Positions 47,129-57,254 of a DNA stretch of 64,000 bases are shown in pieces. The notes under the pieces were generated by a model, which did not search any database, had not been told where the DNA came from, and worked only from the letters and a program-made list of their open reading frames with translations. Every line of letters starts with the position of its first letter. Position 1 is the stretch's first letter. Source of the stretch: Mariannaea sp. PMI_226 (Eukaryota > Ascomycota > Sordariomycetes > Hypocreales > Nectriaceae); contig JANFOG010000004.1 in assembly GCA_024336345.1 (NCBI GenBank), forward strand, positions 1,612,001 to 1,676,000, given 5' to 3'. The translations under genes were made by a program, and so were the position numbers.

Positions 47129-48668
47129 ATGATCACACCCGCGTTCATCCTCTCCTTGATCGCGGGTGGTCTCTCCTTTTTCGCCATCCTCTATGCTCTC
47201 AAGAGCCTGGCTTGGATTGCACGTTTATCCAGGAATGCCGTGCCGACTCGCTATCGGCCAACGGAAAACCCTGAGGATGATCACGTCCAGATCCTCGTCG
47301 TAGGGGACGTTGGCCGAAGTCCTCGCATGCAATATCATGCACTGAGCGTTGTAAAGCATGGGAGGAACGTTGACATCATCGGTTACAAAGGTTGGGTTTC
47401 AATACAACTTCGTACTTTCAAACTTCTACGTCGAGACTAATTCACATTTCTACTTAAAGAGACAGCAAGACACCCTGATCTCATTGGAAACTCGCGAGTT
47501 ACCATGTATGCTCTTTCTCCTCAGCCAGAATTACTTCAGTGGGGAACTCTTCCCTTCTTCCTCAATATTCCATTAAAGGTCATCTGGCAATTTTGGGGAT
47601 TATTCTATACCTTGATATATGAGACACCTGCAGCTAAATGGATCATCATCCAGGTAAGTCTATGCTTATCGATGCATCGATATTATATCTAAATAGGCAT
47701 AATTTTAGAATCCACCCTCAATTCCTACTTTCCACGTTGCGCTCCTGGCATCTGTCCTCAGGGGTAGCAAGCTTGTCGTGGATTGGCACAATTATGGATT
47801 TACTATCATGGCACAAGGGAAGTGGTATGTCAAACCCCTTGTTCCTATCTATAAATGGTATGAGACTGGGCTCGGTCGGTTCCTCGGCGATGCCAACTTG
47901 TCCGTAACCGATGCTATGGCTCTCCAACTCAAGAGGTCGCCTTTCAAGGTCAAAGGACCTGTCCATACCCTCCATGACCGACCTGCTCAGGTGTTCCAGC
48001 CGGTTGAGTCACCAGAACGAAAAGCTTTCCTCACGAGACTTCCGGAGACCAAGGCCGATGCCGAGAAAATCATGAATGGCAAGTTACGACTGATCGTCAG
48101 TAGCACGTCATGGACGGCAGATGAAGATTTTGGCCTCCTTCTGGACGCTCTAGTGGCGTATGCCAGCTCGGGGTCGGCCATTGGTGTCAATCCCATACCC
48201 ATTCTAGCCATCATTACCGGAAAGGGCCCTCAGAAGGAGCATTACCTAGAGCAGATCAAGAAACTTCGAATTGAGGGCCAGCTTCCAGGCGTCCGTGTTA
48301 TCACTGCCTGGCTCTCAACCCGCGACTATGCCCTTTTACTTGGTTGCGCCGATCTCGGCATTTCCCTGCATAAGTCAAGCTCAGGAGTCGACCTTCCCAT
48401 GAAAGTTGTAGACATGTTTGGTGCTGGTCTCCCTGTTGCCGCCTACTCAGCCTTTGAGAGCTTTGCCGAGCTCGTCAAGGAGGGACAAAACGGCTGCGGC
48501 TTTGAGACGTCTTCCGATTTAGCCACTATTCTTCAGAGACTCCTCAGTAATGAGGGAAAGGAGGAGCTCGCACGCTTGAAGCAAGGTGCCATCCAGGAGG
48601 GATCATTGAGGTGGGATGAGGAATGGGATCGTGTCGTGGGAAGGGTCATCGGGATAGTAGATAAGTGA
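47129..48668 (+). CDS. alg1: Chitobiosyldiphosphodolichol beta-1,4-mannosyltransferase
   Basis: Three exons, 47129-47390, 47460-47653 and 47709-48668, giving 471 aa. An N-terminal hydrophobic helix ([20 protein letters not shown]) anchors it in the ER membrane facing the cytosol. Family-33 glycosyltransferase hallmarks are present: [16 protein letters not shown] near residue 60, [12 protein letters not shown], and the C-terminal donor-binding region [21 protein letters not shown] with [13 protein letters not shown]. Alg1 adds the first mannose (from GDP-mannose) to GlcNAc2-PP-dolichol in N-glycan assembly, an essential step. Length agrees with fungal Alg1. It is convergent with the E2 gene, which ends 329 bp downstream. 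Confidence 0.96.
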
Positions 48669-48996
48669 TTAATCAACACTCAAATTCGAATTTTCAACAC
48701 ATGCATGCCTACCCTACATTTCGCAACTGTTATAATAATCGAGAGTCTCGCGCGATAATGAACATGTCTCAATTTTGATTTCTGAATACTTGATGAATCC
48801 GAAACAGAAAGCCGCTCCAGGACGCCTGCCGTTGTACTAATCTGATTTCTTTTGTTGGCGGGAATTTTCTCATAACTGGTCAAGAGCGAACACTTGCTAC
48901 AATGACCTCATTCTTGTGTGTATGTGTGTGTGTGTTTTGGGCCTTCAGGAGGCATCAAATCACATCCGAATACCTGGACCCAGGTAGTCCCAATGC
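48669..48996. other. Convergent 3' interval
   Basis: 328 bp between the alg1 and E2 stop codons. It holds both 3' UTRs and a short GT-repeat stretch at about 48915-48935. Nothing else is visible. Confidence 0.4.
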
Positions 48997-49582
48997 TCAA
49001 TCCTCTCCCAAGCTCTCCCTCACGCACTTTCGGCACCGTCTCCGGAACTCTTTGTGCTTACCATCACGTTCCTCCCTTAGAAGTGATGCTGCCTCTACGT
49101 TGGCCGGGCTCTCGTCGTTGGGGCTATGGAAAAGACTAATGGTGCTGAGCAAGATTGTCTCAGGAGTTTGTACCGGACTCCAACGCTCTGAAGCAAGCTC
49201 ATAACCGTACTGATCTTCCCCTGGGGGGTGCAGAATCGAAATACACAAGGTGCCGTCTTCGTAAATGTTGGGATGGAAGGGAATCGGCGTTTGGAAAACG
49301 AGGGTCGGTGGCATGAGCGGGTAGTTGATAGGGAAGTTTAGGTGAGCACGAAAGTTGGCACCTAGAGACATCATTAGAATGGGTGCTACAATTGCGAGAA
49401 GCTTGCGATCTAGACCTACCACCATAGTACTTGCAGTCATCGTTGATCATGAGCATCACCTCCCACTCGAATATGTTGTTATCGTTGACAAGGCCGCAAG
49501 AGATACCGGGGATATCGTGGCTAGCCTGGATCTCCTTCAGCTGCCGTTTGAGCAACGACGCTGCAGGAGCTGAGCTGGCCAT
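48997..49582 (-). CDS. Ubiquitin-conjugating enzyme E2, Ubc15/UBE2G group
   Basis: Two exons, 49582-49420 and 49361-48997, giving 175 aa; the intron (49362-49419) splits the Gly codon of YYGGANF. The UBC fold is complete: FEWEVMLMINDD, NYPLMPPTLVF, HPN at residues 84-86 and the catalytic Cys94 in GTLCISILHPPGEDQYGYE. The acidic-loop insertion after the active site (PPGEDQYGYELASERWSPVQ) is diagnostic of the Ubc7/UBE2G group. The C-terminus (RRRCRKCVRESLGED) and PANVEAA are closer to S. pombe Ubc15/UBE2G1 than to Ubc7. An E2 of this type builds ubiquitin chains with RING E3s; the specific partner is unknown. Confidence 0.9.
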
Positions 49583-50297
49583 GGTAAGGTGAAATAGTGG
49601 ATAAGTGGTCTAAGAGTGGTGGTTTAGAATACCCATAGGCAGTAAAATTTGGGTTGTAGTTGTGACCAGAAATGAGGAAGACGCAAGAAGGAGAGAAAGA
49701 ATGCGAGAAAGTTGCTTTGGTAAGGACTTTGACGAGATCAAAGTGGGTTGTTACGGAGTTGCCGCCAGAACGTTGGAGGTGTAGTTATTTCCTAGCAATG
49801 GGAGAGCCACTATTATTATACTAGAGGTGGGGGCGGTCGCCTAACCAAAGACGGGGCAAGGTGAAGGTCCCGTCTCTCTCACTGTTATGCCTCCCAATTG
49901 GCTGGAGGCTATGATGGTGTTGAATCTTGCGCGAGCGGTGCGCGCTATCACATGGTGAAGCGCCATGAGTGCAGTAGTTTGTACGCACCTATGATGAAAT
50001 ACGAACAAGGTCAGGACTGTATGGATTGGAAGTGTTTGTTTATGCACAGGATCAATGACGCAAGCTAGAGCAAACCATTTCGGAGTGCAGAAAAAAGATT
50101 GCTTTGAATATGGTTCGGCTTCTGTAATCACCAGCTTTTGAGGGTCAAACCATCGGTCAAAATAGGATTGCTTGTAACGCCTCTCCTCCGGTCTAGAAAA
50201 AAAAATACATTATTCAATCTAATATTGCACCCTTAAAAGCCTAGGTATCATTGTTATTGTCTTATTGCCTCCGTTCATCGAATCAACCCCCTTTGGA
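49583..50297. other. Intergenic region between the E2 gene and snu23
   Basis: About 715 bp with the E2 promoter and the snu23 3' UTR, both genes on the minus strand. TACGGAGTT near 49754 is a near match to the 9-mer noted around 19-21 kb. No gene recognised. Confidence 0.4.
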
Positions 50298-51011
50298 TCA
50301 TTTCTTTGAGCTCCCAAACCCAGTGAAGCCCATCTGCGCCATCATGTCGTCCTCGTCATGCTCACCCTCGATTCGTACGTCCTCCCCATACTCCGTCTTG
50401 ACCTTGGAAGCCTCTTCATGCTTTACTTTTTTCCTCTCGGCCTCTTCTTTACGCTTTTTTCGACGTTCCTCAGCCTCTTTCTCAGCTTCCAATTCTCGCA
50501 GTTGGAGTCGATCTTGCAGGCTCGTCGCCTTTTCATGCTCCAGTTCCTCTTTCCGTCGGATGTAATATTCGATTCGCTCGTGAACCTGTTGCGCCGTTGC
50601 GCGTTTCACCTCAGTCGTTTGGCCAGTGGCAGCAAGATGTTGCGTCGAGTTTAAATGTTCCACAAATTGTCTGTTATCCTTGAAGGTCAAGTCGCAGGGC
50701 TCGCAGTAGAAACCGGCGCTGCGCCCTCGTCTCCCGACGCCGGCGCCAGCAGGGACAAGTTGCGTCTTGCCTATTTGTGCGGATACATCGAGAACGGTTC
50801 GTCGCGCCGTAGTGAACTCTTCATTTCCAGTCAAAGGCTTGTGGTACTTCTTTCCGGCAAGCTTGGCTTCGTAGCGAGCCTTTGCCTCCTCCTTCTCCTT
50901 TGCTTCGCGCTCCTTCGCCTTAGCCGCATACTCGTCGAGGTCCCAAGTCTTTCGAAAATCGGTGTCGCCAGCAGGAGTGCCGTAGGCACCACCCTTTTTG
51001 GAGTCTGACAT
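50298..51011 (-). CDS. snu23: U4/U6.U5 tri-snRNP zinc-finger protein Snu23 (ZMAT2)
   Basis: Single exon, 237 aa. The sequence follows the Snu23/ZMAT2 pattern: an N-terminal segment ending in RKTWDLDEYAAKAKEREAKE, the conserved LTGNEEFTTARRTVLDVSAQIGK-like block (about residues 60-82), and a matrin-type C2H2 finger with Cys103, Cys106, His119 and His125 (FYCEPCDLTFKDNRQFVEHL). A highly charged coiled-coil tail follows. Snu23 is a component of the spliceosomal tri-snRNP and pre-B complex and acts near the 5' splice site in the nucleus. It is divergent from dph5, the two start codons being 294 bp apart. Confidence 0.94.
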   Translation of the reverse strand: MSDSKKGGAYGTPAGDTDFRKTWDLDEYAAKAKEREAKEKEEAKARYEAKLAGKKYHKPLTGNEEFTTARRTVLDVSAQIGKTQLVPAGAGVGRRGRSAGFYCEPCDLTFKDNRQFVEHLNSTQHLAATGQTTEVKRATAQQVHERIEYYIRRKEELEHEKATSLQDRLQLRELEAEKEAEERRKKRKEEAERKKVKHEEASKVKTEYGEDVRIEGEHDEDDMMAQMGFTGFGSSKK

Positions 51012-51305
51012 TGCGGATGTGGAATTGAAGATGGAGGACGGATGCTTGCTGTTGCAGGGGACGGATTTGGGAGCAAAAGTTATTGAATGGGCCCTGCCTA
51101 TCGCTCAGACCGATTATCGACCCGGCTCCTGCTGGTACAAGTTACTGCCCGACAGAAGGGGCTAAGCGCTGTAGGTAGTTGGCATGACGTCGAGGGAAGT
51201 GGGAACGGCTAAAAATACCCCGCCGCGGGGCATTTTCTCGACTGACTTGCCATCGATTCGAAATTTCTGTCTAAGAGCTCACAGCTATTAGTAGCAGCCG
51301 CCAAC
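51012..51305. promoter_or_regulatory. Compact bidirectional promoter of snu23 and dph5
   Basis: 294 bp separate the two start codons. The clearest element is a nearly perfect palindrome at 51212-51236: arms AAAAT and CCCCGC, one unpaired base between the arms on each side, a central C, then GCGGGG and ATTTT. It lies 70-94 bp before the dph5 ATG and about 200 bp from the snu23 ATG. Confidence 0.6.
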
Positions 51306-52276
51306 ATGCTGTACTTAGTAGGACTTGGACTCTCCGATGAGACGGACATTACCGTCAAGGGACTTGAGGTCGTGAAAAAGGCCTCTAGGGTCTATCTCGA
51401 AGCCTACACCAGCATTCTCCTCGTGGACCAGTCGGTTTTGGTGCGTGCGCTTCACGCAAAGGCATGACGCCGACCTAACATTCAATAGGAAGCCTACTAT
51501 GGACGATCCATCACTATCGCGGACCGTGAGATGGTTGAGTCAAACAGCGAAGAGATCCTTCGGAATGCGCAGAATGAGGATGTAGCTTTTCTTGTCGTTG
51601 GCGACCCCTTCGGGTAGGTTTGAAATTAAGGAGGGCTTCCCATTGGAAATGAATGTGCTTACACAGAAATAGCGCGACAACCCATACCGATCTCGTTTTG
51701 CGTGCCCGAGAACTCCAAATCCCGGTCCGAACGGTACCCAACGCTTCCATCATGTCCGGTATTGGTGCGTGCGGCTTGCAACTCTACAACTTTGGCCAGA
51801 CAGTGTCCATGGTCTTCTTCACTGAGAATTGGAAGCCCGCTTCTTTCTACGACCGAATAAAGGAAAACCGTGAGATCGGCCTGCATACTCTAGTTCTTGT
51901 CGACATCAAGGTCAAGGAGCCCAGCCTTGAGAATCTGGCGAGAGGGCGAATGATCTACGAGCCGCCTCGCTACATGACTGTTGGCCAGTGTGCCTCGCAG
52001 ATGCTGGAAATCGAAGATGAAAAGCAGGAGGGTGTCTATAGCAAAGACAGTCTAGCCATTGGAGCCGCTAGAGTGGGAGGAAAGACAGAGAAGTTTGTTG
52101 CTGGCACCCTCGAGGAACTTTGCTCTCAGGATGAAGAGCTCGGTCCTCCTCTGCATAGCTTGGTGTTGTTAGGTAGAAGAACACATGAGCTGGAGCACGA
52201 CTATGTGCGACAATTTGCGGTGGATAAGGAGAAGTTTGACAGAATTTGGGAGCAAGAATATGGAAAGCAATTATAG
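51306..52276 (+). CDS. dph5: Diphthine methyl ester synthase
   Basis: Three exons, 51306-51440, 51489-51613 and 51667-52276, giving 289 aa. The SAM-dependent tetrapyrrole-methylase fold is clear: [20 protein letters not shown] at the N-terminus, [49 protein letters not shown] and [27 protein letters not shown]. These are signature stretches of Dph5. The enzyme methylates the modified histidine of translation elongation factor 2 four times in diphthamide synthesis, in the cytosol. Both introns are short (48 and 53 nt). It is divergent from snu23 and convergent with bli-3. Confidence 0.97.
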
Positions 52277-52292
52277 ACAACAATATTTAAAA

Positions 52293-52348
52293 AGTATACA
52301 GTAATTTCAACAGCAGACTTAGTATACAGTAATTTCAACAGCAGACTT
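52293..52348. repeat. Perfect 28-bp tandem duplication in the dph5/bli-3 3' region
   Basis: Two identical 28-bp copies, 52293-52320 and 52321-52348, each beginning AGTATACAGTAATTTC. They fill nearly half of the 130-bp interval between the convergent dph5 and bli-3 stop codons and so probably lie in both 3' UTRs. Confidence 0.95.
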
Positions 52349-52406
52349 ATACCGATCCCATCCAAACAAGGTCGTATCATTTCAAATCAGCATTGACCAA
52401 AATTTC

Positions 52407-53074
52407 CTACGACGCAGTGGTACGCCATGTTCCAACTTCATTTTCCGTGATTTCCCGAATCCTATTGATCTGTGGTGGACTACCTGTGATGGTGCTGGTC
52501 GCAATTTCTGCAGCACGACTAAACAGATTCTTGGCTGACAGCATGTAAGTCGCCGAAACGGTCCTGACCCGGATGATTCCAAGACGAGGATCATTCTTAG
52601 AGCCGTCATGTTTTCCATCGCCCAAATCGCCGAGCCAAGCTTTCAATGTTGGGCTATAATGCTCGGCGATGAGATCGCGGTTTGTACTGATAGTTGCATT
52701 GCCAGCAATGGATGCCCATTCTCCAGAACCATTGACAAAGGCGATATTTACGTGAGAATCAGCGGCAAGATCATCAGTTTTCCCAGATTCGGTGTTAGTA
52801 TGAAACAGTAGATCTATGCCACCAGTTTCCTATAGATTGTCAGTTGTGTATTGCTGAGAATGAGTTTGACTTGGCGTCTTACCGTGGCTGCTACCGCCAT
52901 GCATCGAGACACGAGGTTACCTGAAGATGATCGAGTTGTCATCATGGCAAACTTGGACTTAGTCATGAAGTCAGCCAAGTCCTCGACCTTGGTCTTTAGA
53001 TCAACATTGTCCAAATTCGCCGTCTTGTAAGGGTCGGCGGGTGCATCGCCAGTAGAAGTGTTGGAGAACGACAT
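52407..53074 (-). CDS. bli-3: Bli-3-type FMN-binding split-barrel protein
   Basis: Two exons, 53074-52883 and 52829-52407, giving 204 aa with the junction between codons. The sequence matches the pyridoxamine-5'-phosphate-oxidase-like family known as blue-light-inducible Bli-3 in Neurospora: DLADFMTKSKFAMMTTRSSSGNL-like start, SRCMAVAATETGGIDLLFHTN, DSHVNIAFVNGSGEWASIAG and the C-terminal TVSATYMLSAKNLF. The fold binds FMN, as in bacterial general stress protein 26; its enzymatic reaction is not established. In Neurospora the gene is induced by light, but no light element was identified here by eye. Confidence 0.88.
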
Positions 53075-54846
53075 TGAGCACTATTGTTCGAAGTGGAAGT
53101 TTTGGCCAGGTATGGATAGCTGAGTTGTTTCCGTACGGGCCGCAAAGTAAAGCTGAGGTTGACAAACATCTTATACTTGGGAGGCTGCCCATCCATATTA
53201 TTTGTCTGCTCTGCTGCACAGTATGTCATGGCTTCGAACTTTGGTCACTCATTTCATCATCGATACGAATCGTGACGGGGAATTGCATCATGACGTCAGA
53301 AATGTAGCCTACAACCACCGTAGGGGAAAAAAGTGTAGCTTTCACAGATGATGGAATTTGATGCTCATAGTTTCGTCTCTGTGGCCGTAACATCATTGAA
53401 ATGGTCGATCGAGGATATCAAATGAGATGTATGACAGCAGGTGGAGCTGGCAGGGAAGAGGTTACCACGAGGCGGATTTGCATTGTCAAAGCGAAATAAA
53501 CTACGCCGTAGTTGTTGGTGTTGCGGTCCGTGTTTTAGGAACCAACCTTCTGGTGTCGACATTCTCTCTATCTAGTTACCTATCTAGGTAATAAAAGAAA
53601 ATTGCCGATATCTTGACATGTTCAGGGCTCAAACCGTGAACTATTATGGAGTAGTTCGAAGCCACGCCGCTTCGTAACCTTGGAGAGAATGATACAAGCA
53701 CCTACATGAGATAAGCAAACATTCGAGCCGTTCCCCCCGATTTTGCATATTCCCGGTACTTGGGTACAGTATCCTACGCCACCCTCCAGAGGCACTGGCG
53801 CAGTAGCTGCAAGTACCTTACCTACCTTAATAAGCCCAGCAAGTACGCATCGATTGGGCAAGGGTTGAGATGCTCCGTAGACTACCTTCCTGCCTACCTC
53901 TACCCGATGGAAAAGGAATGGAGCAGACGGACAATAGAGAGAGCGGTACGTATTCTCTCAAGGCGGCAGTGGGGGAAGTGAGGTGGAATCTACCGTCTCG
54001 TCCCATCGGCTTTCGGCGATGTTGGGGTGCACAGGAAATCAGGCACTGAGGCAGCACTTTATAGGTTTGGCGTTCCTGCCTTTTCTGAAGCCCGCTTCCG
54101 ACTACCGCCTTCTTCGACTGCCCCCGCGTGCTTTAAATCTTGGAAGGTGCAGCAGAAGGCCATGTCTCCTCTGAGCACGTCCAAGCTTCCCGCTGAGCTC
54201 ATCACGTCACACGAGGGAGGAGGGACCGGTTAAGACGGATCCACCAGCTCTCGTACAACCTCTCCTCTTGACTCTTCATCCATGAGATCTCATCATAGAC
54301 GGTCGCCAAGAGCTGATTCCGTCGTTTGCGGGCCATCAATCAATCGCGCCTCTGTCCCGCTCGTTTACCATCACCAAACGGGGCCATCAACCCCGTTGGT
54401 GTTTCCCGGTGTCGTTGCAAAGCTGAGCAACTTTCGACTGCTCCAGCACAAGCGTCTGGCTCGCTGCTTCTTCACTTCGATTCACTTTCGGCAGCACAAG
54501 TTGCGACCTACTTATTTTATTCTATCTCCAGGACTCCCGTAGAAACAGCCGTTTTCCATTCTCCATCTCCTCGTTGCGTTTTATCAACTGTGGTTCGAGA
54601 TCCCGTTTTCTTCATTTCCCACATAACTGCCTGTCAGTCCATCTAGCAGGTGACGGGCACCTGGCAGCCAGCTTCCCCAATTTCCTCTCTCCTGCGTTGG
54701 TTGGCACCACAAAATCAATTCTCACCTCGCCAGTTCTCACACTTGTACCTCTCTAGTCAACAAACGTGTCTGGTTGAGTCTTGTCATACACGGTACACTT
54801 CTGCAAGACTTTTTACACTTATTTGTCTAACCTGCCCCAATTCAGA
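53075..54846. other. Intergenic region between bli-3 and the first F-box-like gene
   Basis: About 1.8 kb containing two divergent promoters. The last 600 bp (from about 54240) are C/T-rich and contain no in-frame upstream extension, consistent with a leader. TACCTA/TAGGTA motifs lie at about 53575-53592 and 53810-53826. Small ORFs here are not convincing. Confidence 0.4.
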
Positions 54847-56309
54847 ATGGCGGCTAACACTGTGAGTACTCGGTTGGGCCATTTTTTTTGAAGGTTGCAT
54901 CTAACAAAATGCGCCCTCAGACCGTTTTCCCATGGGAATGTCGAGATAGGGAGGACCAAGCTAGGAATACATACAACAGCCCTCTCCGGCGTGCCAACCA
55001 GTCTCTTGAAGAGGAAAACATGAGATTGAAGCGGATTTTACGTGAGAATGGAATATCTTGGTCTCCAATTGCTCTGAACCACTTAAAGCAACTCGATCCA
55101 AAGGCTCGCAAGACTCGTTCTTCTCTTACCTCTCTCGACCTAGGCCATCCCTACCTTCCTATGGAAGTAATTCTACGCATCCTCAAATTTGCCATGAAGA
55201 GTTCAGAACCCATTATTGATCCCCTCTCCCCACTGACCTCTGAGAACTTGACCGACAAAGAAAAGACTAGAGGCAACCAGATCGCTATTCACTTCCTTGC
55301 CACTTGCAAAGCCCTCAACGTCGAGGGCACGCGTTATCTTTGGGAATCAAACGAGTTCACATTCACCACTCCTCAAGCTGTTCAGCATTTTGCTGCTTTG
55401 CCCTCTCAATTTCGTCAAACTATTACCCATTCCAACTTTCGCATCATCGCTCGATATTACGATGATACTCGTCACCGTCGACATAAACTCGACAAGTGCT
55501 ATCATTCTGACCTGAAGAAGGATCAAACTCTCAAGGTTCACCACCGCCCCACTGAGACTCCCCTTATTCGAGGTGGGTTCCGATGCTACACTTGGAACCA
55601 GATTGTCGACTTCTTAGAGGGCCTTCGTGCGCCTTACGACCCAAAAATCAAGATTCAACCTCGCCCCCGGCTACTGCCCTCCCTAGCCACATTGCGGCTG
55701 GATCTCGTCAACTTCTCCGACACTCTTCTTCCATTTTCAGGATCAGAGTTGCACGATATTACTTCTCACGAGCTCGGCTGCACTTTGAACGAGCTTCATG
55801 TGACGGGAATGCCGTTTGATGACACTGGCATGAAGGCATCAGCCGAGTTGAGCGGTATGCTAAAGGATGAGGGTTTATACCTTGATGGGCCTGCCTCATA
55901 CATTGCACAATCCCGACATCTCCATGCCCTTTCAGGCAAAAGATGGTGTGCCAGGGTTATCCGCGCCTGGAATGGGAAGGACGTTGATGAGGAGGATAGC
56001 GACGACGAGGATACACCACGCGGTCATTCGGCACACAGTCACGCAAAATTGGGCGCTCTACCACCTGCTCCCCAAGAGGAGGGCCATCCTCCTTCCCTTC
56101 GTGATGATGAAACGGTCATTTGGAAACGCGTTCCAGTGTCGCGTGATGCCACGGATCGTGAATGGATTCAGTTTTCTCGCTTTAGTGGCTACGAGATGAC
56201 TAACATGGACTGGGACAGCGACGAGGAAGGTATATGTCCTTGTTGCGGAGAATCTCATCCAGGCTCGTCCTTCCTAGAATTTCTACTAGATGAGGACCTT
56301 GCTGACTGA
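54847..56309 (+). CDS. F-box-like fungal protein with short N-terminal coiled coil
   Basis: Two exons, 54847-54861 and 54921-56309, giving 467 aa. Exon 1 encodes only MAANT. A basic-helical stretch at about residues 25-48 (SPLRRANQSLEEENMRLKRIL) could form a short coiled coil. An F-box-like motif begins at about residue 84 (LPMEVILRILKFAM) and is followed by CKALNVEGTRYLWESNEFTF, usual for fungal F-box-like proteins of unknown function. A region near residue 365-385 is Asp/Glu-rich, and the C-terminus carries CPCCGESHPG. F-box proteins serve as SCF ubiquitin-ligase adaptors; whether this divergent F-box does so is inference. It may belong to an expanded family, since another F-box-like gene lies 2.7 kb downstream. 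Confidence 0.8.
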
Positions 56310-57254
56310 GCATCAGTGTAACCTGTGGTCCTGTTACTATGAGGGATGTGGTTAGGAATGGTTCATGGTTTATGATTTTTAGTCGTGTATGCTTAGATAC
56401 CCCTACTCGTTGAGAAATCGCTGATTTAATTTGATGAATGAATGGATGGATGGATGGAACGATATGTCACCAAGGGGCGGGTTGAAAGGTCGGTAATATC
56501 AGGCGCACAATAAAAGTTGCTATTCATTGATGAGTGAAGCTCGTACTTTTGGTGCTTGCATGGTTGAAAGGTAAATAGTGTGAAGTTTATGGATGGGTGC
56601 ATTGTTGCATGAGCGAATCATGATGGGACTTGCAATCTTGTGACTGACTTGCTGAAATGGCCCGAGGTGTTGCCGAGACAATGAGGACTCCCAGCGTTGA
56701 CGAGTCAAAGACCCAAAACGTCAAAAGCAGACGTCTGTAGTGGAATATCGAGAATATATTCTCACAACATGAATGGCTGGTACTTAGATAGGGGAATTTC
56801 GAGTTTACATTCCAGCAACATTTGTCTAAACGTAGCGGGAGCCAAGATTTTGAAGGTGAGTTGGTGGTCACCTGACATCGCGACTCGCATTGACGCTTGT
56901 GATCCCCCAATCGCGAGAGACGCCTGAGCCAGTTCAATGACAACGCAACGAATATTTGTTTTCACAGTTTGATCCACGTCGCCCAATACGATAACGCTCC
57001 GGTTGCGCGTGCTAATTTTTCCCGTTCTTATACCTTTTCTCATTTAACGAATGTTCTACAAGGTTCTACCGCAATATAGTGGTCAAATGCCATTTTCCAA
57101 ACGCGTTCGCTGAGACGAGGACCGTATTGATGCATATACTCTGACGGATTATTTACGACTTTCTGAGCAATTATTCTCAGACTATTAATGAATAGAGTCT
57201 ACTAACGCTCAAGATATATTTGCCAATCTTGCTCCATTATCTGGTGGCGAAAGC
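56310..57254. other. Intergenic region before the Ecm11-domain gene
   Basis: About 940 bp. It contains the 3' UTR of the F-box-like gene, an ATGG-type tetranucleotide repeat at about 56437-56458 and the promoter of the next gene. The small ORFs are not convincing. Confidence 0.4.

Noticed and set aside
36932..53074. Secondary-metabolite gene cluster
   Set aside because: The genes are unrelated housekeeping functions; no polyketide synthase, peptide synthetase, terpene cyclase or cluster regulator is present.
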